Below, piece by piece: positions 48,810 to 58,200 of a stretch of DNA of 64,000 bases. The translations under genes and the position numbers were made by a program. This stretch comes from Euzebyella saccharophila (GTDB taxonomy: Bacteria > Bacteroidota > Bacteroidia > Flavobacteriales > Flavobacteriaceae), in the NCBI RefSeq assembly GCF_014855495.1, contig NZ_JACYFJ010000002.1, positions 496,001-560,000 on the forward strand, read 5' to 3'. The notes beneath the pieces were generated by a model. The model searched no databases. It was not told the DNA's origin and saw only the letters and a list, made by a program, of their open reading frames with translations. The first letter of the stretch is position 1. Each line of letters starts with the position of its first letter.

Positions 48810-50632
48810 TGGAGTATTTTAAAAAAATCCTTCGGTTTGCAAAACCTTACAGCAAATACGGGTATTTAAACATTTTTTTCAACATCCTATATGCCTTGTT
48901 TAGTGCACTTTCTTTTGCTGCACTGATTCCAATGCTAGACGTGTTGTTCAAGCCTGAAAATAGAGTCACTGTAGAGCCCGTTTATACGGGCTTCAGTGAT
49001 ATTAAGGACTATCTACAAGCCTATATCAACTTTAGGGTCACGGAGTATTCCGGTGATGATGAAATGAAAGGTTTGATATTGGTAATTGGACTGGTTTTGG
49101 TGCTTTTTTTACTAAAGAATTTCTTTAACTATTTGGCAATGTACTTTATAACCTTTCTTAGGAATGGGGTTTTAAAGGACATTAGGAACAAAATGTACAG
49201 TAAGATAGTTGAACTTCCTATTTCATTTTATTCTGAAAAACGTAAAGGTGATGTGATTGCCAGGATAACTTCGGATGTTCTGGAGATTCAGCATTCATTT
49301 TTGTCCATTTTGGAACTCATAGTGAGAGAACCCTTGACCATCCTTTTCACCATATTAATTATGTTTGGTATAAGTACCAAACTCACCCTTTTCGTTTTCA
49401 TTTTCATACCTATTGCCGGGGCTATAATTTCCAGAATTGGAAAATCTTTAAAAAAGAAATCGGATAGGGTCCAAAGGGAGCAAGGTGAATTCCTATCCAT
49501 TGTGGAAGAAACCCTAGGAGGTCTCAGAGTAATCAAAGCCTTTAATTCAGAATCCTACTTTTACCGTCTTTTTGATAAATCTACCACGCGCTTTTTTAGA
49601 TTTTCAAATACGTTATTGAACCGTCAAAATTTGGCCTCCCCAACCGGTGAATTTTTGGGAATATTGGTAATAGGGGTCTTATTGTGGTTCGGGGGAAAAA
49701 TGGTGTTGGTAGAAAAAACACTGGATCCTTCGTCCTTTATTGCCTATATGGGTTTGGCGTACAATATTCTCACTCCTGCAAAGGCTATCAGCAAGGCTTC
49801 CTATGGTGTTAAAAAAGGAAACGCCGCTGCAGAAAGGGTATTGGAGATTCTGGAAACAGAAAACCCCATTTCAGATCGACCCAACGCAATTGAGAAAAGT
49901 TCATTTGAGAAGGGCCTACATCTTAAAAATGTTTCCTTTAAATACGAGGATGAATTCGTTCTTAAGAATTTTAACCTTACCATTCCCAAGGGGCATACGA
50001 TAGCCTTGGTAGGTCAATCGGGCAGTGGAAAAAGTACCATTGCCAATTTGGTAACCCGTTTTTACGACGTAAATGAAGGGGAGATTTCTCTGGATGATCA
50101 AAATATCAAAGACATTACCAAAAAGTCCTTGCGCTCATTACTTGGCCTTGTCACACAAGATTCTATTCTATTTAATGATACCGTAGCCAAAAATATCTCC
50201 TTAGGAAAGGAAAATGCCTCTGAGGCCGAAATTATGGAAGCGGCAAAAATTGCCAATGCCCATGATTTCATTATGGAACTTCCAAACGGGTATAATACCA
50301 ACATTGGGGATAGTGGCAATAAATTGAGCGGTGGGCAAAAGCAACGCCTTTCCATAGCCCGTGCCGTTCTTAAAAACCCACCGATTATGATTCTGGACGA
50401 GGCTACATCGGCCCTTGATACAGAAAGTGAGCGATTGGTACAGGACGCGTTGGAAAAAATGATGCAGAACAGAACATCCATTGTAATAGCCCATCGTTTG
50501 TCAACGATTCAAAATGCCAATACCATTGTAGTGCTTCAAAAGGGTGAAATTGTGGAACAGGGCACGCATCAGCAGCTCATGGAAAAAGAAGGGGTCTACA
50601 AAAAACTGGTGGCCATGCAGTCATTGGGTTAG
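48809..50632 (+). CDS. ABC exporter, MsbA-like (ATPase/permease fusion)
   Basis: A 607-residue half-transporter. The ATG at 48809 overlaps the stop of the mutase gene; a TTG just before it is the alternative. It has six membrane helices to about 330 and then an ATPase domain with Walker A LVGQSGSGKSTIANL, Q-loop VTQDSILF, signature KLSGGQKQRLSIARA, Walker B MILDEATSALD and H-loop IAHRLSTI. In the family it is a homodimer flipping lipid A core or other lipids across the inner membrane. The upstream lipid-sugar genes fit a lipid-export role, but the substrate is inferred. Confidence 0.92.
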   Translation: MEYFKKILRFAKPYSKYGYLNIFFNILYALFSALSFAALIPMLDVLFKPENRVTVEPVYTGFSDIKDYLQAYINFRVTEYSGDDEMKGLILVIGLVLVLFLLKNFFNYLAMYFITFLRNGVLKDIRNKMYSKIVELPISFYSEKRKGDVIARITSDVLEIQHSFLSILELIVREPLTILFTILIMFGISTKLTLFVFIFIPIAGAIISRIGKSLKKKSDRVQREQGEFLSIVEETLGGLRVIKAFNSESYFYRLFDKSTTRFFRFSNTLLNRQNLASPTGEFLGILVIGVLLWFGGKMVLVEKTLDPSSFIAYMGLAYNILTPAKAISKASYGVKKGNAAAERVLEILETENPISDRPNAIEKSSFEKGLHLKNVSFKYEDEFVLKNFNLTIPKGHTIALVGQSGSGKSTIANLVTRFYDVNEGEISLDDQNIKDITKKSLRSLLGLVTQDSILFNDTVAKNISLGKENASEAEIMEAAKIANAHDFIMELPNGYNTNIGDSGNKLSGGQKQRLSIARAVLKNPPIMILDEATSALDTESERLVQDALEKMMQNRTSIVIAHRLSTIQNANTIVVLQKGEIVEQGTHQQLMEKEGVYKKLVAMQSLG

Positions 50633-50704
50633 AATAAAATTCGACCCGCCCATTAAACCTTTGCTTTTAAAAAAAGTCCAACCTATATAATTAAGCCTTT
50701 TAAT

Positions 50705-51247
50705 TTGGTTACGGAAGAAACCTTAGTGCATCAATTACAACAAAAAGAAAGCCTATCAGAAGCTTTTGAGGTCTTGGTAAATACCTATAAGACCCAATTG
50801 TATTGGCATATTAGGCAAATTGTAATGAATCATGATGATGCGGATGATGTGCTACAGAATACTTTTATAAAGGTGTATAGGAATATTGACGGATTTAAGG
50901 GCGAAAGCAAACTTTATTCTTGGATGTACAGGATAGCTACCAATGAGGCCTTGTCATTCTTAAAAAAGAAAGCCCGCCGCGGCGGTTTAACGGATGGGGA
51001 GCTTCAGGAGCAAATCGTCCAAAATTTAGAGGCGGACGTATATTTTGAAGGAGACGAAATACAGTTAAAATTACAACAAGCCTTGGCCACTTTGCCCGAA
51101 AAGCAAAAATTGGTTTTCAATATGAAATATTTTCAGGAAATGAAATACGAGGAAATTTCTGAAATTCTAGAAACTTCTGTAGGAGGCCTCAAGGCAAGCT
51201 ATCATTTAGCGGTTAAAAAAATTGAAGCTTTTTTAAAAACCGATTAA
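50705..51247 (+). CDS. ECF RNA polymerase sigma factor
   Basis: A 180-residue sigma factor. Region 2 is YKTQLYWHIRQIVMNHDDADDVLQNTFIKVYRNIDGFKGESKLYSWMYRIATNEALSFL and region 4 LPEKQKLVFNMKYFQEMKYEEISEILETSVGGLKASYHLAVKKIE with its helix-turn-helix near 140-165. The start is a TTG (50705): no ATG precedes region 2, and homologues as I recall begin at the same place (VTEETLVHQL). Two membrane or exported partners follow, forming a sigma, anti-sigma-like, sensor-like operon. Confidence 0.92.
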   Translation: MVTEETLVHQLQQKESLSEAFEVLVNTYKTQLYWHIRQIVMNHDDADDVLQNTFIKVYRNIDGFKGESKLYSWMYRIATNEALSFLKKKARRGGLTDGELQEQIVQNLEADVYFEGDEIQLKLQQALATLPEKQKLVFNMKYFQEMKYEEISEILETSVGGLKASYHLAVKKIEAFLKTD

Positions 51248-51280
51248 ACCTTTTAAGGTTTTGAATGTCAAATAAAAGCA

Positions 51281-51796
51281 ATGGACCAGAACTCAAAAAA
51301 TAATCCTTTTAAAACGCCCGAAAACTATTTTGGGAGTTTTGAAGACCGCCTTAAAGAAAAAATTTCAGAAGGCCAGCCTAACTTTCCCGTGGAGGAGGGT
51401 TTTGGTGTACCCAAGGGTTATTTTAATGACATTCATTCGCGGGTCATAGAGAAGATGGAAGTTTCTGATCCTAAAGTCGTTAAGCTTCCTCTTTTTAAAA
51501 ACTACTATTATTTGGGAGCTTCCATTGCCGCCGTTCTAATTGTTGCCTTGGCCATCAACTTAGGTCTGAACAAGAAGCAACCTACTTTTGATGATTTGGC
51601 GCACTCTGAAATAGAAGCCTATTTTCAAAACAATGATATTGGCATTACCAGTTATGAACTGGCCGAAGTAATACCCGTAGACCAATTGGAAGTTTATGAT
51701 ATTGTTGAAGATCAATGGGGCGATGAACAAATGGTAGATTACCTCAATGAAAATATTGAGGATTTTGAATCACTTAATCTCGAATATGATGAATAA
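51281..51796 (+). CDS. Single-pass membrane protein, probable anti-sigma partner
   Basis: A 171-residue protein with a soluble N-terminal half containing two copies of a P-x-NYF/GYF motif (NPFKTPENYFGSFEDRLKEKI and FGVPKGYFNDIHSRVIEKM), one membrane helix near 78-96 (YYLGASIAAVLIVALAINLGL) and an acidic C-terminus. It lies 33 bp after the sigma factor gene and overlaps the next gene by eight bases. An anti-sigma function is inferred from order and topology; no ZAS zinc motif is present. The duplicated PxxYF motif may be the sigma-binding part. Confidence 0.72.
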   Translation: MDQNSKNNPFKTPENYFGSFEDRLKEKISEGQPNFPVEEGFGVPKGYFNDIHSRVIEKMEVSDPKVVKLPLFKNYYYLGASIAAVLIVALAINLGLNKKQPTFDDLAHSEIEAYFQNNDIGITSYELAEVIPVDQLEVYDIVEDQWGDEQMVDYLNENIEDFESLNLEYDE

Positions 51797-52232
51797 AAGT
51801 ATAATCAAAGTTCTATTTACTGCTTTTATCTTAGTCAGTAGCCTCACTTTTGGTCAATCTAAAAAGGACAAGATCAAATCTTTAAAAGTGGCTTTTATGA
51901 CAGAAAGACTTGACCTTAGCAGTAAGGAGGCACAAGAATTTTGGCCCTTGTACAATAAATATGAGGAAGACCGAAATGACTTAAGAAGAAAGCAACACGA
52001 AGAAATTAGAACGAAAATTAGGAACGTAAACGACATTTCCGAAAAGGAAGCCAAAGAATTGCTGGATCGGTATTTGAAGTATGAACAAGATGAAGAAAAA
52101 GTAGAAAAGCAATTTTTGGAATCGGTTAGCAAAGTAATATCTGCCCGTAAAACAATGCTTTTGTTACGCTCAGAAGAAGAGTTTAAAAAAGAACTGATAA
52201 AAAGGTACCACGAGCGCAGAGGCAATAGATAG
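51789..52232 (+). CDS. Exported Spy/CpxP-like sensor protein of an ECF sigma operon
   Basis: A 147-residue protein with a signal peptide (MNKSIIKVLFTAFILVSSLTFGQ). The mature part is all helix and highly charged: KVAFMTERLDLSSKEAQEFWPLYNKYEEDRNDLRRKQ, with the LTxxQ-like LSSKEAQ turn of Spy/CpxP-type periplasmic proteins. In flavobacteria this arrangement is annotated as a sensor of an ECF-type sigma factor. The start codon lies within the end of the upstream gene (an ATG at 51786 is an alternative), so translation is coupled. Confidence 0.82.
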   Translation: MNKSIIKVLFTAFILVSSLTFGQSKKDKIKSLKVAFMTERLDLSSKEAQEFWPLYNKYEEDRNDLRRKQHEEIRTKIRNVNDISEKEAKELLDRYLKYEQDEEKVEKQFLESVSKVISARKTMLLLRSEEEFKKELIKRYHERRGNR

Positions 52233-52261
52233 CGAGAAAAAAATTTCGATAAACAACACGT

Positions 52262-52287
52262 AAAAAGAGGCTTTAAGCCTCTTTTTT
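52262..52287 (+). terminator. Terminator of the sigma factor operon
   Basis: A 9-bp stem of AAAGAGGC type around a 5-nt loop followed by six Ts, 30 bp after the last stop. Confidence 0.85.
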
Positions 52288-52346
52288 CATTAAACCACTA
52301 GCCTATTTCAAAGTCTTATTTATAGAAACCTTTAAAATTAGAGACT

Positions 52347-52694
52347 ATGAGAAATCTTAAATTTTTACTACTGTTGGCATTGATTTTAACTATGAGTAAT
52401 CAATCTTTTGCTAATTCAACCGCCACAAGCGTTGAAAATGTAATTACTAGGGTAAGCCCTAGAAGTACTACTAATATAATTGTATTCAAAGGGAAAAAAT
52501 ATCAATTTAAAAATGGAAATTGGTATGTAACCAGAGGAAGAAAGTTGGTGGTGGTTCGGCCACCAATAGGAATAAAGGTAAGAACATTACCCAGAACACA
52601 TAGAGTTGTTTTGGTAAAAGGAAAAAAACGCTATCTATCCAATGGTATCTACTACAAGAAAAGAGGAAGAAACTTTGTAGTTGTCAAAATCTAA
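52347..52694 (+). CDS. Small exported basic protein, DUF6515-like
   Basis: A 115-residue protein with a signal peptide (MRNLKFLLLLALILTMSNQSFA). The mature part is very basic and repeats a short pattern: IVFKGKKYQFKNGNWYVTRGRKLVVVRPP and VLVKGKKRYLSNGIYYKKRGRNFVVVKI. The central PPIGIKVRTLP resembles the PPxG segment of DUF6515 proteins. The two repeats look like beta-hairpin modules, so an envelope or nucleic-acid contact is possible but unproven. It is alone between two terminators. Confidence 0.75.
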   Translation: MRNLKFLLLLALILTMSNQSFANSTATSVENVITRVSPRSTTNIIVFKGKKYQFKNGNWYVTRGRKLVVVRPPIGIKVRTLPRTHRVVLVKGKKRYLSNGIYYKKRGRNFVVVKI

Positions 52695-52714
52695 TAAGAC
52701 AGGTTATAGATTCT

Positions 52715-52748
52715 GGGACAAGTAGTACGCTGCTTGTCCCTTTTATTT
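52715..52748 (+). terminator. Terminator with a UACG tetraloop
   Basis: An 11-bp stem (52715-52725 with 52730-52740, one U-G pair) closed by the stable UACG loop and followed by TTTTATTT. It ends the small basic protein gene; the stop of the convergent gene lies within its tail. Confidence 0.88.
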
Positions 52749-53771
52749 GAAAACCAATTTGGCTATTCTATTTTTTCCTGCCGCATAGGCCACAGAATCA
52801 TTTAAAAACCGTAGGGTATACAACTCTTCATTGGAGAGTTTTTTCCAATGCTTCCCTTGATCGGATGTATAGCTGATACCGGTAAAACCAAGAGCCACCA
52901 TCTCCTTACCGTCAGAATTAGGTACAAATTGCACACAGCTTTTGTACGGCGGCTCCTCTCCATTAGCCATTGATTCCCAAGTTGTACCTCCATCAAACGT
53001 AATGGCCTTATTTGCCTGGTCACCTTCAGGTTTGGTGTAATCTCCCCCAAAGGCAATGCCCAGTTTTTCATTGTAAAAGTCCATGCTGTAAATTCCCTGA
53101 GTTGGCTCCTCAGCGGCTATCGGAGTAGTTTGAATGTTCCAAGTTTTACCCTTATCCGGAGAAAAATAAATTCTTCCTGCCGTTGTAGCAACCCAGGTAG
53201 TATTTCCCCAAATAGCAATATTTGTATTACTGGCCGCAAAGGCTCCTTCCCCCTCTATTGCCTTTGGTAGCAAATCACAATTCAATTTCTTCCAAGTTTC
53301 TCCGCCATCCCTAGTAATGATTATACTTAAACAGCCATCCATACTATCGCCTATGGCAATACCTTCCAAATCGTTCCAAAACTGCATGGCATCATAAAAT
53401 ACCGACGCTCCCTCTTCCTTGTACATCAATTCCATCTTTCCCTTGTTACCCGTTTTGTACAACAAAGCCGGATTGGAAACGGAAAGCATAAAAAAATCGG
53501 TAGTTGTATGGGCTATTGCCCTAAACTCAGGCAAAAGGCTATCTTCCTGCATCACATTGGTCCTCACGTTGCCATTTCGTAAATCCACAGTTCCAAAAAC
53601 ACCTTTGTTTGCTGCAAAAGCCAAACTGTTTCCCATAATTTCTATGGCCCTCACACTTATAGAGTCTTGATATAGATTAGAAACCGTGACGGATGAAAAC
53701 GGAGTTCTCTCTTCCTTTTGAGAACAGGAAACCAAACATAAAAGCAGGATTAAAACGATTCGTATTCGCAT
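52743..53771 (-). CDS. YCF48/BNR-repeat-like beta-propeller lipoprotein
   Basis: A 342-residue lipoprotein. The start at 53771 gives MRIRIVLILLLCLVSC, a lipobox leader; the long open frame before it runs through the divergent rsmB promoter and is not coding. The mature part has BNR/Asp-box repeats of the sialidase and YCF48 type (ITRDGGETWKKL, FSPDKGKTWNIQ, ITFDGGTTWESM, YTSDQGKHWKKL), so a beta-propeller. No catalytic sialidase residues are evident; it is often labelled oxidoreductase without support. Surface-exposed, function unknown. Confidence 0.82.
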   Translation of the reverse strand: MRIRIVLILLLCLVSCSQKEERTPFSSVTVSNLYQDSISVRAIEIMGNSLAFAANKGVFGTVDLRNGNVRTNVMQEDSLLPEFRAIAHTTTDFFMLSVSNPALLYKTGNKGKMELMYKEEGASVFYDAMQFWNDLEGIAIGDSMDGCLSIIITRDGGETWKKLNCDLLPKAIEGEGAFAASNTNIAIWGNTTWVATTAGRIYFSPDKGKTWNIQTTPIAAEEPTQGIYSMDFYNEKLGIAFGGDYTKPEGDQANKAITFDGGTTWESMANGEEPPYKSCVQFVPNSDGKEMVALGFTGISYTSDQGKHWKKLSNEELYTLRFLNDSVAYAAGKNRIAKLVFK

Positions 53772-53786
53772 GAACATAAAATTTCT

Positions 53787-53817
53787 CAAAAATACAGGGA
53801 TTCCGCACGAATACAAT
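53787..53817 (-). promoter_or_regulatory. Promoter of the YCF48-like lipoprotein gene
   Basis: On the minus strand ATTG (53817-53814), 19 bp, then TATTTTTG (53794-53787), fitting TTTG-N19-TANNTTTG with one change. It abuts the divergent rsmB -7 element. Confidence 0.6.
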
Positions 53818-53824
53818 ACCTTTG
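53817..53824 (+). promoter_or_regulatory. Bacteroidota -7 promoter element of the RsmB-like gene
   Basis: TACCTTTG matches TANNTTTG and lies 27 bp before the ATG at 53851. It excludes the upstream in-frame ATG at 53770 as start. Confidence 0.55.
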
Positions 53825-53850
53825 CACCCATCTTTTTAGAACCGTACACC

Positions 53851-55062
53851 ATGAGACTACACAGAAATCTTGTCTTCGCAGTAATCGATGCGCTTAATCT
53901 AATTTTCAATGAAGGGGAATATGCGGATAAAGTAGTACAGAAAGTACTAAAGTTTGACAAGCGTTGGGGATCAAGGGACCGTGGATTTATAGCGGAAACC
54001 ACTTATGAAATGGTCCGTTATAAAAGGTTGTACGCAGAGATTGCCGGTGTAAAAGCCCCCTACAACAGACCGGAACTTTTTAGAATGTGGGCTGTTTGGG
54101 CCGTTTTAAAAGGTATTACCTTGCCCGATTGGAAGCAAATAGAACCCACTCCAGAAAGGCGTATAAAAGGAAAGTTCGATGAGCTTTCTAAAATCAGGAA
54201 ATTTAGGGAGGCCGTGCCGGACTGGATAGACGATATATGCGAAAAAGCTCTTGGAGATAAACTTTGGACCAAGGAAATAGCAGCCCTAAATGAGCAAGCG
54301 GAAGTTATCCTAAGGACCAATACCTTAAAGATTACAAAGGAAAAACTGCGCAAGGAACTATTGAACGAAGGCATTGTTGCAGAACCTATTAAGGGGTATC
54401 CCCTAGCTCTAAGACTACCGGAGCGAGCCAATGTATTCGTAACCGAATCCTTTAAAAAAGGCTATTTTGAGGTTCAGGATGCCTCTTCGCAACTGGTTTC
54501 TGAACTTTTGGATGTACAACCAGGGCAACGCGTGGTAGACACCTGTGCCGGCGCCGGTGGTAAATCGCTTCATTTGGCCTCTTTGATGGAAAACAAGGGG
54601 CAATTGATCTCTATGGATATTTACGTAAGTAAGTTAAAGGAATTGAAACGAAGGGCCCGTAGAAACGGCGCCCACAACATTGAAACCCGTGAGATAGATT
54701 CCACCAAGGTGATTAAAAAGCTTTATGGAAGCGCGGACCGGGTTTTGATAGATGCCCCTTGTACAGGCTTAGGAGTTATTAGAAGAAACCCGGACACTAA
54801 ATGGAAATTGCAACCAGATTTTTTGGATAAAATAGTAAAAACACAATCCGAAATTCTGGAAAGCTACAGTCGCATAGTAAAACCCAAAGGAAAGATGGTA
54901 TACGCCACCTGTTCCATATTGCCACAAGAAAATAGCAATCAAATACAGTCATTTTTAAATTCAGAGGCGGGCAAAGACTTTAAATTGACTCAAGAAAAGA
55001 ACATTTTCGCCTCCAAAAGTGGTTTTGACGGGTTTTATATGGCCCTATTGGAAAAAAACTAG
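53851..55062 (+). CDS. rRNA/tRNA cytosine-5 methyltransferase, RsmB/NOL1 family
   Basis: Methylates C5 of a cytosine in RNA, probably 16S rRNA. The ATG at 53851 gives MRLHRNLVFAVIDALNLIF, the conserved opening, and a 403-residue protein. The N-terminal helical NusB-like part is followed by the SAM-binding core VVDTCAGAGGKSLHLASLM and the two m5C cysteines, Cys304 in DAPCTGLG and the catalytic Cys354 in ATCSILPQE. A fixed NOL1/NOP2 signature is present. The target position is not certain, since flavobacterial members diverge from E. coli RsmB. Confidence 0.92.
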   Translation: MRLHRNLVFAVIDALNLIFNEGEYADKVVQKVLKFDKRWGSRDRGFIAETTYEMVRYKRLYAEIAGVKAPYNRPELFRMWAVWAVLKGITLPDWKQIEPTPERRIKGKFDELSKIRKFREAVPDWIDDICEKALGDKLWTKEIAALNEQAEVILRTNTLKITKEKLRKELLNEGIVAEPIKGYPLALRLPERANVFVTESFKKGYFEVQDASSQLVSELLDVQPGQRVVDTCAGAGGKSLHLASLMENKGQLISMDIYVSKLKELKRRARRNGAHNIETREIDSTKVIKKLYGSADRVLIDAPCTGLGVIRRNPDTKWKLQPDFLDKIVKTQSEILESYSRIVKPKGKMVYATCSILPQENSNQIQSFLNSEAGKDFKLTQEKNIFASKSGFDGFYMALLEKN

Positions 55063-55110
55063 TATTTAGGTTATTGCTCTTGGCTTTATTTGGGGTTAAC
55101 TAAATCATGC

Positions 55111-55156
55111 GTTATAGCAGATATACGTCCAATGGCAATCCCTTGCTGCGTATAAC
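55111..55156. repeat. Imperfect inverted repeat upstream of purL
   Basis: GTTATA-GCAG (55111-55120) pairs with CTGC-G-TATAAC (55146-55156), a 10-bp stem with one bulge and a 25-nt loop. A small GCGG/CCGC hairpin follows near 55163-55176. The rest of the 227-bp gap holds only two TAAATTTG elements (55230-55237 and 55249-55256) that may drive purL. Confidence 0.5.
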
Positions 55157-55248
55157 ACATAAGCGGACAAAGCCGCCTGCCCAAAGTAATCAACAATAAA
55201 GGGCTTATTCTGTTAATTATTCTCTGCGCTAAATTTGATGAAAAGCTG

Positions 55249-55256
55249 TAAATTTG
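55249..55256 (+). promoter_or_regulatory. Bacteroidota -7 promoter element of purL
   Basis: TAAATTTG lies 34 bp before the purL ATG; a second identical copy is at 55230-55237. Neither has a good TTTG at 19 bp upstream. Confidence 0.45.
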
Positions 55257-55289
55257 TGCTTTTCAAAAACCTATCAATCTAGATAATCA

Positions 55290-58200
55290 ATGGTTCTTTT
55301 TTTCGGTGATTCCAGTACCAAGATTTTTGCTGTTCAGACTTCCAGCGAACTCAATCAAGAAGACATAAACAAATTAGTTTGGTTGTTTGGCAACCAACCC
55401 CTTATACAAACGGCGTCTGTAGACGCCTTTTTTGTTGGCCCTAGGGCTGCCATGATTACCCCATGGAGTACCAATGCCTCGGAAATTACCCAAAACATGG
55501 GTGTGAATGGAGTTATCCGTATTGAGGAATTTCAGGCAGTAGCGGAAAACTTTAGTGATTTTGACCCTATGCTGTCACAAAAATACAATGGGTTGGGTCA
55601 AGAAATTTACACTATTAATGTTACGCCAAAACCCATTTTAGAGATTAAGGACATTGCCGCCTACAATGACCAAGAAGGTTTGGCGCTTAGCGATGAAGAG
55701 GTAGCCTACCTCAACGATCTTTCACAGAAAATGGGCAGAAAACTAACGGATTCCGAAGTTTTTGGTTTCAGTCAGGTGAATTCCGAGCATTGTAGACATA
55801 AAATATTCAATGGTACTTTTATTGTAGACGGAGAAGAAATGCCTTCTTCCCTATTTAAGCTGATAAAGAAAACATCACAGGAAAACCCTAATGATATTGT
55901 TTCGGCCTATAAGGACAATGTGGCCTTCTTAAAAGGTCCTAAAGCCATCCAATTCGCGCCCAAAACAGCCGATAAGCCCGATTTTTACGAAGAAAAAGAG
56001 TTTGAATCGGTTATTTCCTTAAAGGCAGAAACCCATAATTTCCCAACCACCGTTGAACCTTTTAACGGAGCTGCCACCGGTTCTGGAGGAGAAATCAGGG
56101 ATCGACTTGCCGGAGGAAAAGGCTCCCTCCCCTTGGCAGGCACCGCCGTTTACATGACCGCTTATTCCCGTTTGGAAAAAGAAAGGCCTTGGGAAAAAGC
56201 GATGCCGGAACGTGACTGGTTATACCAAACCCCAATGGACATACTTATTAAGGCATCCAACGGTGCATCAGACTTTGGAAACAAATTTGGGCAACCCTTA
56301 ATTGCTGGATCCGTTCTTACTTTTGAGCATGATGAGAATACGGACCCAACGGTAGAAAAAGCCAGAAGATTGGGGTATGATAAGGTAATTATGCAAGCCG
56401 GTGGAATTGGGTATGGAAAAACGGAGCAGGCTATTAAGGACCAACCCAAAGAAGGGGACAAAATTGTTATTCTTGGTGGTGACAATTACAGAATAGGAAT
56501 GGGCGGAGCAGCCGTTTCCAGCGCGGATACGGGAGAATTTAGTTCTGCCATAGAGCTGAACGCCGTACAACGTTCCAATCCTGAAATGCAAAAAAGGGCC
56601 GCCAATGCTATTCGTGGGATGGTGGAAAGCGATAAAAACCCCATTGTTTCCATTCATGACCATGGTGCAGGAGGTCACCTCAACTGCTTGTCGGAATTGG
56701 TTGAGGAAACCGGTGGAAAAATAGATTTGGACAAATTGCCAGTGGGCGACCCTACCCTATCTGCCAAGGAAATTATTGGTAACGAATCACAAGAACGTAT
56801 GGGATTGGTTATCGGCAAAAAAGATGCGGATTTGCTTCAACGAATAGCGGAAAGGGAACGCTCACCTATGTATGAAGTGGGAGATGTTACTGGTGACGAC
56901 CGTTTTACCTTTGAATCCAGCACCACAAGCGAAAAGCCAATGGACGTAAATCTTTCCGATATTTTTGGAAGCTCGCCAAAAACCACTTTGGAAGATACTA
57001 CCGTTAGCCGAAGCTACACAGAGCCAACATATTCATTGGAATTCTTTCATGATTACCTAGATCAAGTGCTTCAGTTAGAAGCTGTCGCCTGTAAAGACTG
57101 GTTAACAAATAAGGTAGACCGTTGTGTAGGTGGGCGTGTAGCCAAACAGCAATGCGCCGGTCCTTTACAGCTACCTTTAAACAATGTAGCCGTAATGGCT
57201 TTGGATTTTAAAGGAAAGGAAGGGATTGCCACTAGTATTGGCCACTCCCCTATTTCCGGGCTTATTGATCCCGCAGCGGGGAGTAAAAACAGTATTGCCG
57301 AAGCTTTGACCAATATTATCTGGGCTCCCCTAAGAGAAGGCTTAAATTCCATTTCCCTTTCTGCCAACTGGATGTGGCCCTGTAAAAACGAGGGCGAAGA
57401 TGCCCGTTTATACAAAGCTGTAAAGGCTGTTTCAGAGTTTGCTATTGAATTGGGCATCAATGTGCCAACGGGTAAGGATTCGCTTTCCATGAAACAGAAA
57501 TATAAAGATGGGGATGTTATTTCTCCGGGAACCGTAATTATTTCGGCAGCAGGTCATTGCAATGATATTAATAAGGTGGTAGAACCTGTTCTTCAAAAAG
57601 ACGGTGGTGCCATTTACTACATCAATTTATCCCAAGATGCCTATAAATTAGGGGGCTCCTCTTTTGCTCAAGTCAAAAACACGATTGGAAACCAAGCCCC
57701 TAGCATAGCGGATGCGGCCAATTTTAAAAAGGCCTTTAATGCCGTACAGCAATTGATAAGGGACAGAAAAATTATTGCGGGCCACGATGTGGCTTCTGGG
57801 GGACTGATCACCACTTTATTGGAAATGTGTTTTGCCGATACCGATTTAGGAGCACAAATTGACTTAACGGACTTAGGAGAACATGATTCCATAAAATTAT
57901 TGTTTTCGGAAAATGCGAGTATCGTTTTTCAGGCCGAAGATGATAGTGTGGAAGCTTACTTGAAAGACTTGGACATTCAGGTACAAAAAATTGGACATGT
58001 GGTTTCCGAAGGTACGTTGACCATCCGTAACAACGGCATGGAAATGGGACTTAACATTTCTTCCTTAAGGGATACGTGGTACAAAACATCCTTCCTTTTA
58101 GATCAACAACAAACTGCCAATGGTCTCGCCCAAGAACGTTTTGACAACTATAAAAATCAGCCATTATCCTATAAATTCCCGGCTACTACAAGCATTGACC

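Noticed and set aside
52743-54002. Long minus-strand frame reaching 54002
   Set aside because: The part upstream of 53771 runs through the divergent promoters and into the RsmB-like gene; the lipoprotein leader starts at 53771.
55111-55176. attC-like integron site
   Set aside because: The core does not have the GTTRRRY/RYYYAAC pair and there is no integrase or cassette array nearby.
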